Shown here one piece after another: positions 18,562-28,144 of a stretch of DNA of 64,000 nucleotides. The notes under the pieces are model-generated. The model was not told the DNA's origin, did not search any database, and saw nothing but the letters and a program-made list of their open reading frames with translations. Each line of letters opens with the position of its first letter. Position 1 is the stretch's first letter. A program made the translations under genes and the position numbers. The DNA comes from Nocardia sputorum (GTDB taxonomy: Bacteria; Actinomycetota; Actinomycetes; Mycobacteriales; Mycobacteriaceae): contig NZ_AP026978.1 of NCBI RefSeq assembly GCF_027924405.1, positions 3,472,001 to 3,536,000 of the forward strand, in the 5' to 3' direction.

Positions 18562-19509
18562 ATGACCGTCGTCGTCACGGGCGCGGCCGGGCAGGACGGC
18601 ACGCTGCTGTCGGACCTGCTCGCCGCGCGCGGCGAACGTGTGCTGCGGATCGGCCGCGCCGGCCCCGTCGACATCACCGACGCGGCCGCGGTCGAGGAAC
18701 TGATCGCCACCGAACGCCCCGCGCAGGTGTACCTGCTGGCGGCGGTGCAGCACTCCTCGCAGGACGACCACGGCGACCCGCGCGAACTGGCCCGCGCCTC
18801 GCACCGGGTGAACACGCTGCCGGTGCACCACTTCGCGGAGGCGATCGACCGGCACCGCACCGGCACCCGGCTGTTCTACGCGGCCTCGTCGCATATCTTC
18901 GGCTCCGACGCCGCCGCGGTGTGCGACGAGCGCAGCGGGCTGCGACCGGACTCGATCTACGGCGTGACCAAGGCGGCGGGCCTGCTGACCTGCCGCGCCT
19001 ACCGCGCCCGGGGCGTCTTCGCGGCGGCGGGGATCATGTTCAACCACGAATCGCCCTTGCGCGCGGAGAAGTTCGTCACCCGCAAGATCGTGCGCGCCGT
19101 CGCCCGGATCCAGCGCGGCGAGACCGGCACGGTGGAGGTGGGCAAGGTGGACGCGGGCGCCGACTGGGGATACGCACCGGACTACGTCGAGGCGATGACA
19201 CGGATCCTGGCCCTCGACGAGCCGGACGACTTCGTCGTCGCCACCGGCGAACACCACACGGTCGCGCAGTTCTGCGCGGCGGCGTTCGGCATGGCCGGAC
19301 TGGACTGGAACGACCATGTCCGCGAACGTTCCTCGGTGCTCACCCGCGGCAGGCAACCGCTGGCGGGCGACGCGACGAGGCTGCGCGAGCGGACCGGGTG
19401 GCGTCCTTCGGTGGATTTCCACGGCATGGTGCGCGCCATGCTCGTCGCCGAGGGCGTGCGCCTGGTGGAGGAATCGAGGCCGGTGCGCACCGGCGGAACG
19501 GATGGATGA
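18562..19509 (+). CDS. GDP-mannose-dehydratase-like reductase/epimerase with altered active site
   Basis: A 315-residue paralogue of the gene at 16288. It keeps the TGAAGQDG loop, YGVTK (Tyr/Lys), and the FNHESPLRAEKFVTRK and DWGYAPDYVEAM blocks that mark the GMD branch. The active-site string is SSHIFG where the dehydratase has SSELYG, so the acid Glu needed for C5/C6 dehydration is replaced by His. It is therefore unlikely to be a 4,6-dehydratase and more likely reduces or epimerises the 4-keto sugar after C-methylation. It starts two bases after the C-methyltransferase stop and overlaps the next gene by 8 bp. Confidence 0.85.
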   Translation: MTVVVTGAAGQDGTLLSDLLAARGERVLRIGRAGPVDITDAAAVEELIATERPAQVYLLAAVQHSSQDDHGDPRELARASHRVNTLPVHHFAEAIDRHRTGTRLFYAASSHIFGSDAAAVCDERSGLRPDSIYGVTKAAGLLTCRAYRARGVFAAAGIMFNHESPLRAEKFVTRKIVRAVARIQRGETGTVEVGKVDAGADWGYAPDYVEAMTRILALDEPDDFVVATGEHHTVAQFCAAAFGMAGLDWNDHVRERSSVLTRGRQPLAGDATRLRERTGWRPSVDFHGMVRAMLVAEGVRLVEESRPVRTGGTDG

Positions 19510-20695
19510 CGTGACCTTGAACGACGAGAATGTCCTCGCCGCCCACTTGATCTCCGTCGCCGACGGCGTCTACGAGGAGACCGCCGCGCGGATCGGCGAG
19601 ATCGGCACCGAGACCGTCGCCGACGCGGTGCTGAAAGAGATCGCCTGGCGTGCGAACTACGGACCCCGGCCCGGACAACCGGTGACGGCGGTATTCGAGC
19701 TGACCCACGAGGGCAAGCAGCTGGACTACCTGCTCACCGTCGGCGCCGACGACCCCGCCGTCGCTCCCGGCACGCTGGAGGATCCGTGGCTGGTGGTGCG
19801 GCAGGATCTGGTGGAACTGCTGCGCGCGGTCTACGGCCCGCCCGACGCCGCGCTCGGCACGCGCGCCATCGCGATCAAGGACGAGCCGGGGCCGGGCAGT
19901 TTCGCCCCGGACGATCCGTGGCGGCTGGCCCGCGACGCCGCGGCGGTCGCCGCCGACCGTATCGTCACCGCCTGCCGCCCGCACCACTACGACCTCAACG
20001 CGCTGTCGCTGCACTTCGGTTCGGACAAGTGGGGCGGGCACTGGTACACCCAGCACTACGAGCGCCACTTCGCACCCCTGCGCGACAGCCGCGTGCGCGT
20101 CCTCGAACTGGGCATCGGCGGATACACCGCGCCCGATGTCGGCGGCGCCTCACTGCGGATGTGGAAGCAGTACTTCCGCCGGGGCCTGATCTTCGGGCTG
20201 GACTTCTTCGACAAGTCCGGCATCGCCGAGCCGCGCTTGCAACCGCTGCGCGGCGATCAGGGCGATCCGGCGTTCCTCGACGGGCTCGGCAGCTCGCTCG
20301 GCCCGTTCGACATCATCATCGACGACGGCAGTCACATCAGCGGTGACGTCATCGCCTCGTTCCAGGCGCTGTTCGCGCACCTGCGGCCGGGCGGGCTGTA
20401 CGTGGTGGAGGACACCCAGACCTCCTACTGGTCGGGCTGGGGCGGCAGCAGCACCGCCACCAACGATCCGGCCACCACCATCGGCTACCTGAAAACCCTG
20501 GTAGACGGTCTGCACCAACAGGAATTCGAGAAGGAATCCGGCCGCGTGGCAGGCGCTTTCGACGACTGGATCGGGGCGCTGCACTTCTACCACAACATCG
20601 TGGTGATCGAAAAACGCCGCAATGCCGAGCAATCGGCTCCATCATGGGTGCCTCGGCACACCAATCCGATGGAGTGGATGAAGCCGAAGGAGTGA
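19502..20695 (+). CDS. MycE-like sugar O-methyltransferase
   Basis: A 397-residue protein with an N-terminal helical domain (about 1-160) and a C-terminal SAM fold. HFGSDKWGGHWYTQHYE, LELGIGGY, MWKQYF, GLDFFDKS, DDGSH and EDTQTSYW together match MycE, the metal-dependent enzyme that methylates a sugar hydroxyl on the macrolide mycinamicin. The length equals that of MycE. The Asp pair and His of DDGSH are the expected metal/catalytic residues. ATG 19502 overlaps the preceding gene by 8 bp; GTG 19511 is an alternative start. It probably O-methylates the sugar after or during its transfer to the polyketide. Confidence 0.9.
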   Translation: MDDVTLNDENVLAAHLISVADGVYEETAARIGEIGTETVADAVLKEIAWRANYGPRPGQPVTAVFELTHEGKQLDYLLTVGADDPAVAPGTLEDPWLVVRQDLVELLRAVYGPPDAALGTRAIAIKDEPGPGSFAPDDPWRLARDAAAVAADRIVTACRPHHYDLNALSLHFGSDKWGGHWYTQHYERHFAPLRDSRVRVLELGIGGYTAPDVGGASLRMWKQYFRRGLIFGLDFFDKSGIAEPRLQPLRGDQGDPAFLDGLGSSLGPFDIIIDDGSHISGDVIASFQALFAHLRPGGLYVVEDTQTSYWSGWGGSSTATNDPATTIGYLKTLVDGLHQQEFEKESGRVAGAFDDWIGALHFYHNIVVIEKRRNAEQSAPSWVPRHTNPMEWMKPKE

Positions 20696-20699
20696 TCGG

Positions 20700-21878
20700 A
20701 TGAAGTTTCTTGTCGTGCCGGTGCCCTCGTCGGGTCACCTGCTGGCGATGGTGCCGTTCTGCTGGGCGCTGCGGCTGGCCGGCCACGAAGTGCTGGTCGC
20801 CTCGCGCAACGACGTGACGGCCACGGCGCTGCGCTCCGGCCTCAACGCCGTCGAGCTGACCGCGCTGAACGTGCCGATGGACCAGTTGCGCACCCAGGTT
20901 AATCCGGGCATGTTCCCGCTTCCGCTGTTCGCCGACCGCGATCAGTCCAGCGGACAGGGCCTGTGGCAGGTCGCCGCGCAGAACTGGCACAACCATGCCC
21001 GCCGATACCTCGAGACGTTCGCGGAGGTGGCCACCGACTGGCAAGCCGACGTCGTCCTGACCGATCCGCTGGCCACCGTCGGCCGTGCGCTCGGCGCCGA
21101 ACTGGATCTGCCGGTCCTGGTGCACCGCTGGGGAATCGACCCCACCGGCGGGCCCTTCACCGAACGCACCGCAGCGCTCGCCGCCGAGGCGGGCACGCGG
21201 CTGGCCGATCCGGTGGCGGTGCTCGACATCTGCCCGCCGAGGTTGCAGGCGCCCGACGCCGTGCCGGGCACGCCGCTGGGTTACGTACCGTTCAACGGCA
21301 CCGGCGCGTTGCCGACGTGGCACCGCGCCGAGCGGGGCCGCAAGCGGATCGCGGTCTGTATGGGCGGCAGCACGCTGGGCCTGACCGGGCCGCGGCCACT
21401 GGAGTCGGTGCTCGCGGCGCTCGGCGACATCGACGACGCCGAGGTGGTCGTCGCGCTGTCGGCGCCCGACCGGGCCACGGTCGGTGAATTGCCCGGCCAT
21501 GTGCGGGTCGTGGAAGAGGTTCCGCTGAACCTGTTCCTGCCCGGCTGCGATCTGCTGGTGCACCACGGTGGCTCGACCACCGGCCTCACCGCGGGGTGGT
21601 TCGGGTTGCCGCAACTGGTGCTGCCCCAGATGTTCGACCAGTTCGACTACGCCCGCGGCCTGGTGCGCAGCGGGGCCGGGCTGGCCGCCGAGACGCCCAC
21701 CGGTCAAGGCGACATCCAAGCGCTGACCGCCTCGATCCGCGCGCTGCTGCGCGAACCCCGCTACCGCGCCGCCGCCGAGCAGATCGGCGCCGACCTGCGT
21801 GCCGCACCCGCCCCGGGCGAGGTGGTGGCGCAGGTCGTTCCGCTGCTGGCCGAGCACACCGCAGCAGCGACCAGATAG
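20700..21878 (+). CDS. GT1 family glycosyltransferase (macrolide type)
   Basis: A 392-residue GT-B enzyme. The N-terminal half opens with VVPVPSSGHLLAMVP, the acceptor-domain signature with the GH dyad used by antibiotic glycosyltransferases. The C-terminal half has the nucleotide-sugar motif HHGGSTTG followed by GLPQLVLPQMFDQFDYA. It should transfer the NDP-deoxysugar made by the adjacent genes to the polyketide in the cytoplasm. It begins four bases after the O-methyltransferase stop. No P450-like activator partner of the DesVIII/EryCII kind is adjacent. Confidence 0.93.
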   Translation: MKFLVVPVPSSGHLLAMVPFCWALRLAGHEVLVASRNDVTATALRSGLNAVELTALNVPMDQLRTQVNPGMFPLPLFADRDQSSGQGLWQVAAQNWHNHARRYLETFAEVATDWQADVVLTDPLATVGRALGAELDLPVLVHRWGIDPTGGPFTERTAALAAEAGTRLADPVAVLDICPPRLQAPDAVPGTPLGYVPFNGTGALPTWHRAERGRKRIAVCMGGSTLGLTGPRPLESVLAALGDIDDAEVVVALSAPDRATVGELPGHVRVVEEVPLNLFLPGCDLLVHHGGSTTGLTAGWFGLPQLVLPQMFDQFDYARGLVRSGAGLAAETPTGQGDIQALTASIRALLREPRYRAAAEQIGADLRAAPAPGEVVAQVVPLLAEHTAAATR

Positions 21879-21932
21879 ACCGTCCGCGCGGCCCGAACCG
21901 GGCGACGCGGGAACCGAAAGCCGTAGGTGCAG

Positions 21933-23501
21933 ATGATATCCAGGACATGGACCCGGTTCCGGGGTTCACTCGACTACTTCGCCGCGATGTACGCGGTGTT
22001 CGTCGTCGGCATTCTCGTCCCCGTCGTGATGATCGCGCTCTCGCTCACCGGCCTACCGGGGCCGGTGACCGCGGTGCTCGGTATCGCGTGCGCGGCGGTG
22101 TTGTTCGTGCTGTTCGTGCCGACCGTGCCCGAGGAGTGGCGGCAGGTGATGCGCGGCAAACCGATCGTGGTGCGGGTGCTGTGGAGCGTGGTGATCCTGC
22201 TCGTGGTCGCGGTGCTGGCCCGGCTGACGCAGTTCATCCTCGACGCCGACAACGTGGACGCCTCGCTGTCGGCCGACGACGACTTCCTGGTCAAGAAGAC
22301 CCACCTGTCCGGATACGTCAGCGGCGCGCTCATGGCCGAACACGACCCGGCCGGTCTCTACGACCGTCACCGCTACGAATCGCCCCAGGCGGATTCGGTG
22401 CTGCCCGCGGTGACCCCGCAGGATCGCGACGCCTACCTCTACCCGCCGCCGTTCCTGCTGCTGCCGCGGTTGCTGCTGCTGTTCAGCCACGATTTCGCGA
22501 CGCTGCGCGCGCTGTACTACTCGCTGTACGTGGCGATCGTGCTGGTGGCCATGTTCGCCATCGCCCGCTGGATCGGCGGCAGGCAGGGCGGAGTGCTGGC
22601 GGCGCTGACCCCGGTCGTGTGGCTCAGCCTGCCGACGCTTGCGACCTTGCAGATCGGCAATATCCACGTGCTGGTGCTGTACGTCGGTGGCGCGGGGGCC
22701 ATGGTCCTGTTCCAGCTGCGGCGCAACATCTTCGGCGGCGCGGCGCTTGCATTTGCGATCATCGCCAAGGTGTCCCCGGCGATCCTGCTCGTCTATCTGC
22801 TGGTCCAGCGACGGTGGCGGCCCGCGGTGTGGACCGCGGTGTTCGGTGGGCTGTATTCGCTGGCCACGCTGGCGATCTTCGGCTGGGAGCCGTGGCGGCA
22901 GTTCCTGTCCGACGGCACCTGGCAGCGGCTGGCCAGCGGGGAATTCCACCAGTTCGTGCTGGTGGAACGGGCCAACCAGCTGGTCAACTATTCGCCGTTC
23001 GGGCTGCCGTACAAAGCGAACATCATGGGCTGGGACATCGGCGACCCCGTCGGCCCCGCCCGCGTGATCACCAACGTCTACACCTTGCTGCTGCTGATTC
23101 TGGTGGCCGTCACGGCGATCCGCATCCACCGGCGGCTGTCCGCCGGGGCCGAGGGCCCTCGGGTTCGCGCGGAGCAGCTGGCCATCTGGCTGGCGGTGCT
23201 GACGCTGGCGTCGTTCCGCGCCCCGTTCGGGCCGTGGGTGTACATCGCCGTCGGCGCGGTGTGGATGCTGGCGGTGTACGCCGGGCTGATGCGCGGCGGC
23301 AAACGCACCGTCGCCCTGCTCACCGTGGCCTGGCTGATCATCGCGGTCTACAACGAGAACGTCTACTTCACGCTCGTGGCGCAAACGGTCATCTACGTCG
23401 CCTGCTTCGTTGTGGCCTGGCGGGCGAGCGCGGGCACCGAGCCGGAACCCGCGCCGCCGCAGGAAGACACTCCCCGAACCGAACGGGTCGGCGCGGCATG
23501 A
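21933..23501 (+). CDS. Membrane glycosyltransferase, GT87 family (polyprenyl-phosphate-sugar dependent)
   Basis: A 522-residue integral membrane protein with about ten hydrophobic segments. It has a long loop after the first helices carrying acidic residues ([14 protein letters not shown]) and [11 protein letters not shown], typical of the GT87/DUF2029 family. Members such as the mycobacterial arabinofuranosyl- and mannosyltransferases use polyprenyl-phosphate sugars on the outer membrane face. ATG 21933 has AGG five bases upstream; GTG 21927 is an alternative. The gene overlaps the flavin monooxygenase (ATGA), so it is co-expressed with tailoring enzymes. Together with the GT2 enzyme at 15443 it suggests a second, extracytoplasmic sugar addition, analogous to the lipid-mannose-dependent step known in ramoplanin and related antibiotics. 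Confidence 0.85.
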   Translation: MISRTWTRFRGSLDYFAAMYAVFVVGILVPVVMIALSLTGLPGPVTAVLGIACAAVLFVLFVPTVPEEWRQVMRGKPIVVRVLWSVVILLVVAVLARLTQFILDADNVDASLSADDDFLVKKTHLSGYVSGALMAEHDPAGLYDRHRYESPQADSVLPAVTPQDRDAYLYPPPFLLLPRLLLLFSHDFATLRALYYSLYVAIVLVAMFAIARWIGGRQGGVLAALTPVVWLSLPTLATLQIGNIHVLVLYVGGAGAMVLFQLRRNIFGGAALAFAIIAKVSPAILLVYLLVQRRWRPAVWTAVFGGLYSLATLAIFGWEPWRQFLSDGTWQRLASGEFHQFVLVERANQLVNYSPFGLPYKANIMGWDIGDPVGPARVITNVYTLLLLILVAVTAIRIHRRLSAGAEGPRVRAEQLAIWLAVLTLASFRAPFGPWVYIAVGAVWMLAVYAGLMRGGKRTVALLTVAWLIIAVYNENVYFTLVAQTVIYVACFVVAWRASAGTEPEPAPPQEDTPRTERVGAA

Positions 23502-24775
23502 GCACCTATTGCGTGATCGGCGCGGGCGCGGCCGGTTTGGCCACCGCACGCGAGTTCGCCGCGGCGGGTTTGGATTTCGAGGTGCTCGAAGCGGCCGACG
23601 GGATCGGCGGGATCTGGGACGCCCGACGGCCCGATTCACCGGTCAGCCGCAATACCCACGTGATCGCTTCCAAAGGGGTGCAAGCGTTCTCGGGTTTTCC
23701 GATGCCCGAGGACTATCCCGACTATCCCGGGCACGAACTGGTGCTGCGCTATCTGCACTCCTACGCCGACGCCTTCGATCTGTGGCCGCGTATCCGGTTG
23801 AACACCGCGGTGCGACGCGTCGAGCCGGGCGCGGACGGCTGGTCGGTGACGCTGGCCGACGGGTCGGAGCGACGCTACGCGGGTGTCGTCATCGCCACCG
23901 GGCACGACCGTACGCCGCGTCGCGTCGACATCCCCGGCTCGGGCACGGTGCCCGTGCTGCATTCGAGCGAGTACCGCACGCCCGAACAGGTGCTCGGCAA
24001 GCGGGTGCTGGTGATCGGGGCCGGGCAGTCGGCGGCCGACATCCTGTCCGACTGCGCGGTCAATGCCGCGCTGACCCTGCACAGCAGCAGGCGCGGGTTC
24101 TATTGCATGCCCAAGTACATGCTGGGCCGCCCGACCGACAGCATGCTCCAAGGCCGGATGTGGCGGCCGCTGCGCAAGCGGGCCTTCGAGCGGCTGTTCT
24201 CCTACCTGCGCGGCCGCTCCCGCTCGTTCGGGCTTCCGGTGCCCGATTTCGGTGCGGGCATCGTCATCCCGATGCTCGGCGACCAGCTGCACCATCACTA
24301 CACCCACGGCGACATCACGCCCAAACCGGATGTCACCGCGATCGACGACGACCGGGTGACCTTCGCCGACGGCACCGAGGAGAAGGTCGACCTGGTGGTG
24401 CTGGCGACGGGGTTCGTGCCGAACTATCCCGTCGTCGACCGGGCCGAGCTGAACTGGCCGGAGGGCAGCTTGCGACCGGGCTTGTATCTGAACATCTTCC
24501 CGCCGCACCCTCGGAACCTTTTCGTGGTCGGGATGGTGCGCCCGATCGGCTCGCACTGGGACGTCTACGAGAAACAAGCCGGACTGGTCGCCGAGTACCT
24601 GCGCGCCAAGGCGAGCGATCCCCGCCGGGTCGAGCGTTTCGATCGCGCCGCCCGGGGCCCCCAGCCCGACCTGTATGCCGGGCTGCGGCTCTATCACGCC
24701 GACCAGTACCCGCTGGTGGTGGAGAAACAGGACTACGTGAACCAGCTGCGCAAGCACTCCAAGCTCTTGAAGTGA
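23498..24775 (+). CDS. Flavin-containing monooxygenase
   Basis: A 425-residue class B flavoprotein monooxygenase. The FAD motif GAGAAGLA is at the N-terminus, the NADPH motif VIGAGQSAADI at about 170-180, HSSEY just before it, and LATGF, the late FMO signature, near 305. It should oxygenate a heteroatom or carry out a Baeyer-Villiger reaction on the polyketide. It begins inside the stop of the GT87 gene and ends 11 bp before the P450. The extended BVMO fingerprint is not clearly present, so the reaction type stays open. Confidence 0.9.
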   Translation: MSTYCVIGAGAAGLATAREFAAAGLDFEVLEAADGIGGIWDARRPDSPVSRNTHVIASKGVQAFSGFPMPEDYPDYPGHELVLRYLHSYADAFDLWPRIRLNTAVRRVEPGADGWSVTLADGSERRYAGVVIATGHDRTPRRVDIPGSGTVPVLHSSEYRTPEQVLGKRVLVIGAGQSAADILSDCAVNAALTLHSSRRGFYCMPKYMLGRPTDSMLQGRMWRPLRKRAFERLFSYLRGRSRSFGLPVPDFGAGIVIPMLGDQLHHHYTHGDITPKPDVTAIDDDRVTFADGTEEKVDLVVLATGFVPNYPVVDRAELNWPEGSLRPGLYLNIFPPHPRNLFVVGMVRPIGSHWDVYEKQAGLVAEYLRAKASDPRRVERFDRAARGPQPDLYAGLRLYHADQYPLVVEKQDYVNQLRKHSKLLK

Positions 24776-24786
24776 AAGGTCGGACC

Positions 24787-26136
24787 ATGAAAGCACCCGG
24801 GCCCGGTCTGGTGGAAACCGGACGCATGCTCCCGAAACTGGCGAAGAACCCGCTGACTACGGTGGGCGCGCTGCTGGACGGCTACGGCGACGTCGTGCGG
24901 GTCAAGGCGGGCCCGATGCTGGTCTACCTCGTCGCGGACCCGGCGATGACCGAGTACGTCCTCAAGGACAACTACACCAACTACCGCAAGAGCCCGATCT
25001 ACGACGAGTTCAGCATCCTGCTCGGCGACGGGCAGCTGACCACCAACAACCTGGAGTACTGGCGTAAACAGCGCAAACTCATCTCCCCGGCGTTCTCCCA
25101 CTCGCACGTCAAGGGTTTCGCCGACGACATCACCGACAGCGCCGCGGCGATGCTCGACGACTGGGACGCCGCGTCCGGGCAGTTCCGCGACATCTACGAC
25201 GACTTCGTCAAGCTGCTGCTCGCGGTGACCGGCCGCATCCTGTTCAGCATCGACCTGTCCACCGGCACCACCCAGGTGACCGACGCGATGCGCGCGGCGT
25301 TCGCGTTTATCATGAAGCGGGTGAACGCGCCGGTGAAACTGCCGCAGTCGTTCCCGACCCCGGAGGCGCGCCGGGTCGCGCGCAAGGTGGGCGAACTCGA
25401 CGAGGTGGTGCGCCATCTCATCGATGAACGCCGCCGCGGCGGCGACACCACCGATGTGCTCACCGCGCTGGTGCGCGCCCGCGACGAAGGTGGGCAGGGC
25501 ATGCGCGAGGAGGACCTGCTCAACGAGATCAAGACCTTGCTCGTGGCCGGGCACGAGTCCCCGGCCAACGCGCTGTCGTGGGCCTGCTACCTGCTGGCCA
25601 CCCATCCCGAGATCCAGGAGAAACTGGCCGAGGAGGTGCGGACCGTACTCGGCGACCGCACCCCGTCCTTCGCGGATCTGGGACAGCTGAGCTATTGCCG
25701 CATGGTGATCGAGGAGACGATGCGGCTGTACCCGCCCGCGTGGATCGTCGAGCGCACGCCCATCGCCGATGACGAGATCGGCGGCTACCACGTGCCGGCG
25801 GGCGCGCGAGTCACGTTGTGCATGTACTACATCCACCGCGACAAGCGGCTGTGGGAGGACCCGGAGGAATTCCGTCCCGAGCGTTTCGCCGACGCCGCGG
25901 TGGCCGAGCGGCACAAGTTCGCGTTCTTCCCGTTTTCCGGCGGCCCGCGCATCTGCCTGGGCAAGGACATGTCCATGACGGAAATGGTGCTGATCCTCGC
26001 CATGACGGTGCAGCGGTTCCGGCTCGAACTCGACGCCACCCACCCGGTGGTGCCGCTGGCGTCGGTGAACCTGCGCCCGGAGTTCGGCATCCGCATCCGC
26101 CCGGTCCGCCGCGTCACCGAACCCGCGACGACCTGA
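24787..26136 (+). CDS. Cytochrome P450
   Basis: A 449-residue P450. The heme-ligand loop is FSGGPRICLG near residue 385 and the K-helix ExxR is EETMR. The I-helix reads AGHES where most family members have AGHET, a Thr-to-Ser change at the oxygen-activation position, followed by Pro. The loop form and overall length resemble CYP102/CYP110-like, fatty-acid-type P450s rather than the short macrolide hydroxylases. It lies 11 bp after the monooxygenase and is probably the last gene of the operon. No ferredoxin or reductase gene is adjacent. Confidence 0.94.
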   Translation: MKAPGPGLVETGRMLPKLAKNPLTTVGALLDGYGDVVRVKAGPMLVYLVADPAMTEYVLKDNYTNYRKSPIYDEFSILLGDGQLTTNNLEYWRKQRKLISPAFSHSHVKGFADDITDSAAAMLDDWDAASGQFRDIYDDFVKLLLAVTGRILFSIDLSTGTTQVTDAMRAAFAFIMKRVNAPVKLPQSFPTPEARRVARKVGELDEVVRHLIDERRRGGDTTDVLTALVRARDEGGQGMREEDLLNEIKTLLVAGHESPANALSWACYLLATHPEIQEKLAEEVRTVLGDRTPSFADLGQLSYCRMVIEETMRLYPPAWIVERTPIADDEIGGYHVPAGARVTLCMYYIHRDKRLWEDPEEFRPERFADAAVAERHKFAFFPFSGGPRICLGKDMSMTEMVLILAMTVQRFRLELDATHPVVPLASVNLRPEFGIRIRPVRRVTEPATT

Positions 26137-26226
26137 CGGTGCCGCTGGACGGAGTTCCCGCGCTTGTCCCGCAGCTACAGGTCCTCGAATGACGTCGGCG
26201 CCAGCTGGCGAGGAAAGCCGCAGTGC

Positions 26227-27422
26227 TCACAGCTCGGGGCCTCCGGCGGCGGACAGGATGTCCTCGATGAGGTCAGCGGCGCGCGGCGTGCCGCCCTCGG
26301 CCCGGACCGCGGCCTGCAACTGCTTGGATCGGCCGATCCGTTCCGAATCCGTGACCAGGTCGTTCAGCGCCGCGCGGAGGGTCTCGGCGGTCGCGTCGGC
26401 GGTGTCCACGCGGCGGGCGACGCCGAGTTCCACGAGCCGGTCGGCGTTCATGAACTGCTCGGCACCCTGCGGCACGGCGATCATGGGGACGCCGGCGTGG
26501 AGCCTTCGCCGCAGCCGCCCATGCCGGCGTGGGTGACGAAGGCGTCGGCCTGTTCCAGGATCGCCCGCTGCGGGACCCAGGAGCGCACCTCGACGTTGGG
26601 CGGAATGGCGCCGAGTTCCTCCGGGCCGGTGTACTTGCCGATCTGGAGTACGACATGCCAGCCGGGCAGGTCCCCGAAGGCGGCGATGCACTGGCGGTAC
26701 AACGCCGGTCGGCGGGTGTACGCCGAACCGAGCGAGATCAGCAGCACATAATCTGCGGCCGCCGGACGGGTCCCGCCGCCGGTGTCCGCTCGGCTGTCGA
26801 AGCAGGGGCCGACGAAGGTCACCGTGCCGGTGTCGACTCGATCGGCGTGCGGCTGCATCGCGCGCGGGATGAGGGCGATGGCCCGGGCGGGCGGGCCGGA
26901 GAACGTGTCCACGTCCGTGGTGGCCGCCCCGCAGTCGGCGAGCCACCGCCCGAACCTGTCCCGGTATGTGTCGGCGCCCGGCAGCTTCCGCAGATGCGCC
27001 GCGACTTCCTCCTGGTAGCCGTCCCAGCCGACGAACGTCGGGGACAGCTGCACGAGGGGACGGCCCTGCGCTTCAGCGAGGGCGCGCGCGGCGTAGGCGC
27101 CGATGTCGTAGAGGTACAGGTCGGCCGGATCGTCGTCGTAGGCGGCGCGCAGTTGCGGCAGCGCCTGCACGGCGTCGTCGAGGAAGAGGGCCGCCGCGGC
27201 GATGGGATCGGTGGGCCAGTCGTTGTCCGCGACGGGCAGCGTGGAGGTGCACGCGACCAGTTCCGCGCCGGTGGACTCGATCCGGTCGGCCACGAACGGG
27301 TCGTTGGCGTAGGTGACCCGGTGCCCGCGCGCGACCAGCTCGCGGATGAGCGCGAGGCTGGGCAGGACATGGCTGACGATGGGGATGCCGACCATCGCGA
27401 TATGGGCGCGGCGAGGGGACAT
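26227..27422 (-). pseudogene. Macrolide-type glycosyltransferase broken by a one-base deletion
   Basis: From ATG 27422 the frame encodes a GT1 enzyme of the OleD/OleI/Mgt type: the VGIPIVSHVLPSL acceptor half, then SWVPQRAILEQADAFVTHAGMGG. After GCGEG the frame runs into a stop near 26481. The expected continuation (LHAGVPMIAVPQGAEQ, then MNADRLVELGVARRVD) is intact in another frame down to 26227. One missing base at about 26500-26503 explains the break: adding one C after the GEG codons restores a protein of about 398 residues. It could be a real inactivating mutation or a sequencing error. The intact family inactivates macrolides by glucosylation. The start lies 43 bp after the acetyltransferase stop, so the two are probably co-transcribed. 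Confidence 0.88.
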
Positions 27423-27465
27423 GGGTGACACTCGTTTCTGGCGCGGGACGGGTGCGGGCTCGTTG

Positions 27466-28119
27466 TCAGGGCCGGTCGATCTCAGCGGCGGCGGCCTCCA
27501 TGTCGGCGACGGTTCCCGACATGATCGTCCGTATGTGCCTGGTGATGTGCTGCAAAGGCCAGTCCCACCACGCCAGGGCGACGAGCCGGGCGATGTCCGC
27601 GGCGTCGTAACGGGTGCGGATGAGCCGGGCGGGGTTGCCCCCGACGATGCCGTAGTCGGGGACGTCGCCGGTGACCACGGCGCCGGCGGCGACGATCGCG
27701 CCGTGCCCGATGCGTACACCGGGCATGACCGTGACGCCGTGGCCGAACCACACGTCGTTGCCGACGACCGTGTCCCCCCGACCGGGCAGGTCGGTGATCA
27801 GATCGAAGTGCTCTGCCCAGGAGCCACCCATGGTGGGGAACGGAAAGGTGGAAGGGCCGTCCATGCGGTGGTTGGCGCCGTTCATGATGAACCGGGTGCC
27901 TGTCCCCAGCGCGCAGTATTTGCCGATGACGAGCCGCTCGGGACCGTAGTGGTACAGGACGTTGCGCGTCTCGAACGCGGTCGGGTCGTCGGGATCATCG
28001 TAGTAGGAGAAGTCGCCGACCTCGATCAGCGGCGACTTCACCAACGGCCGGAGCAGGACCACGCGCGGGTGCTCGGGCATCGGGTGCAGCACGGTGGGGT
28101 CGGCGGGAACGGGCGGCAT
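27466..28119 (-). CDS. Vat-type xenobiotic O-acetyltransferase (hexapeptide repeat)
   Basis: A 217-residue left-handed beta-helix acetyltransferase. The block [10 protein letters not shown] followed by FPF is the hallmark of streptogramin A acetyltransferases (Vat) and chloramphenicol acetyltransferases of the CatB type, and contains the catalytic His. Later hexapeptides ([30 protein letters not shown]) and the GGNPARLI turn fit the same family, and the length is typical. It is divergent from a TetR regulator and upstream of the broken glycosyltransferase, which points to an inducible antibiotic-inactivation unit. Whether it protects against the cluster's own product or a foreign drug is unknown. 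Confidence 0.92.
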   Translation of the reverse strand: MPPVPADPTVLHPMPEHPRVVLLRPLVKSPLIEVGDFSYYDDPDDPTAFETRNVLYHYGPERLVIGKYCALGTGTRFIMNGANHRMDGPSTFPFPTMGGSWAEHFDLITDLPGRGDTVVGNDVWFGHGVTVMPGVRIGHGAIVAAGAVVTGDVPDYGIVGGNPARLIRTRYDAADIARLVALAWWDWPLQHITRHIRTIMSGTVADMEAAAAEIDRP

Positions 28120-28144
28120 CGCGAAGGCGGTTCCTCTCCACTGG

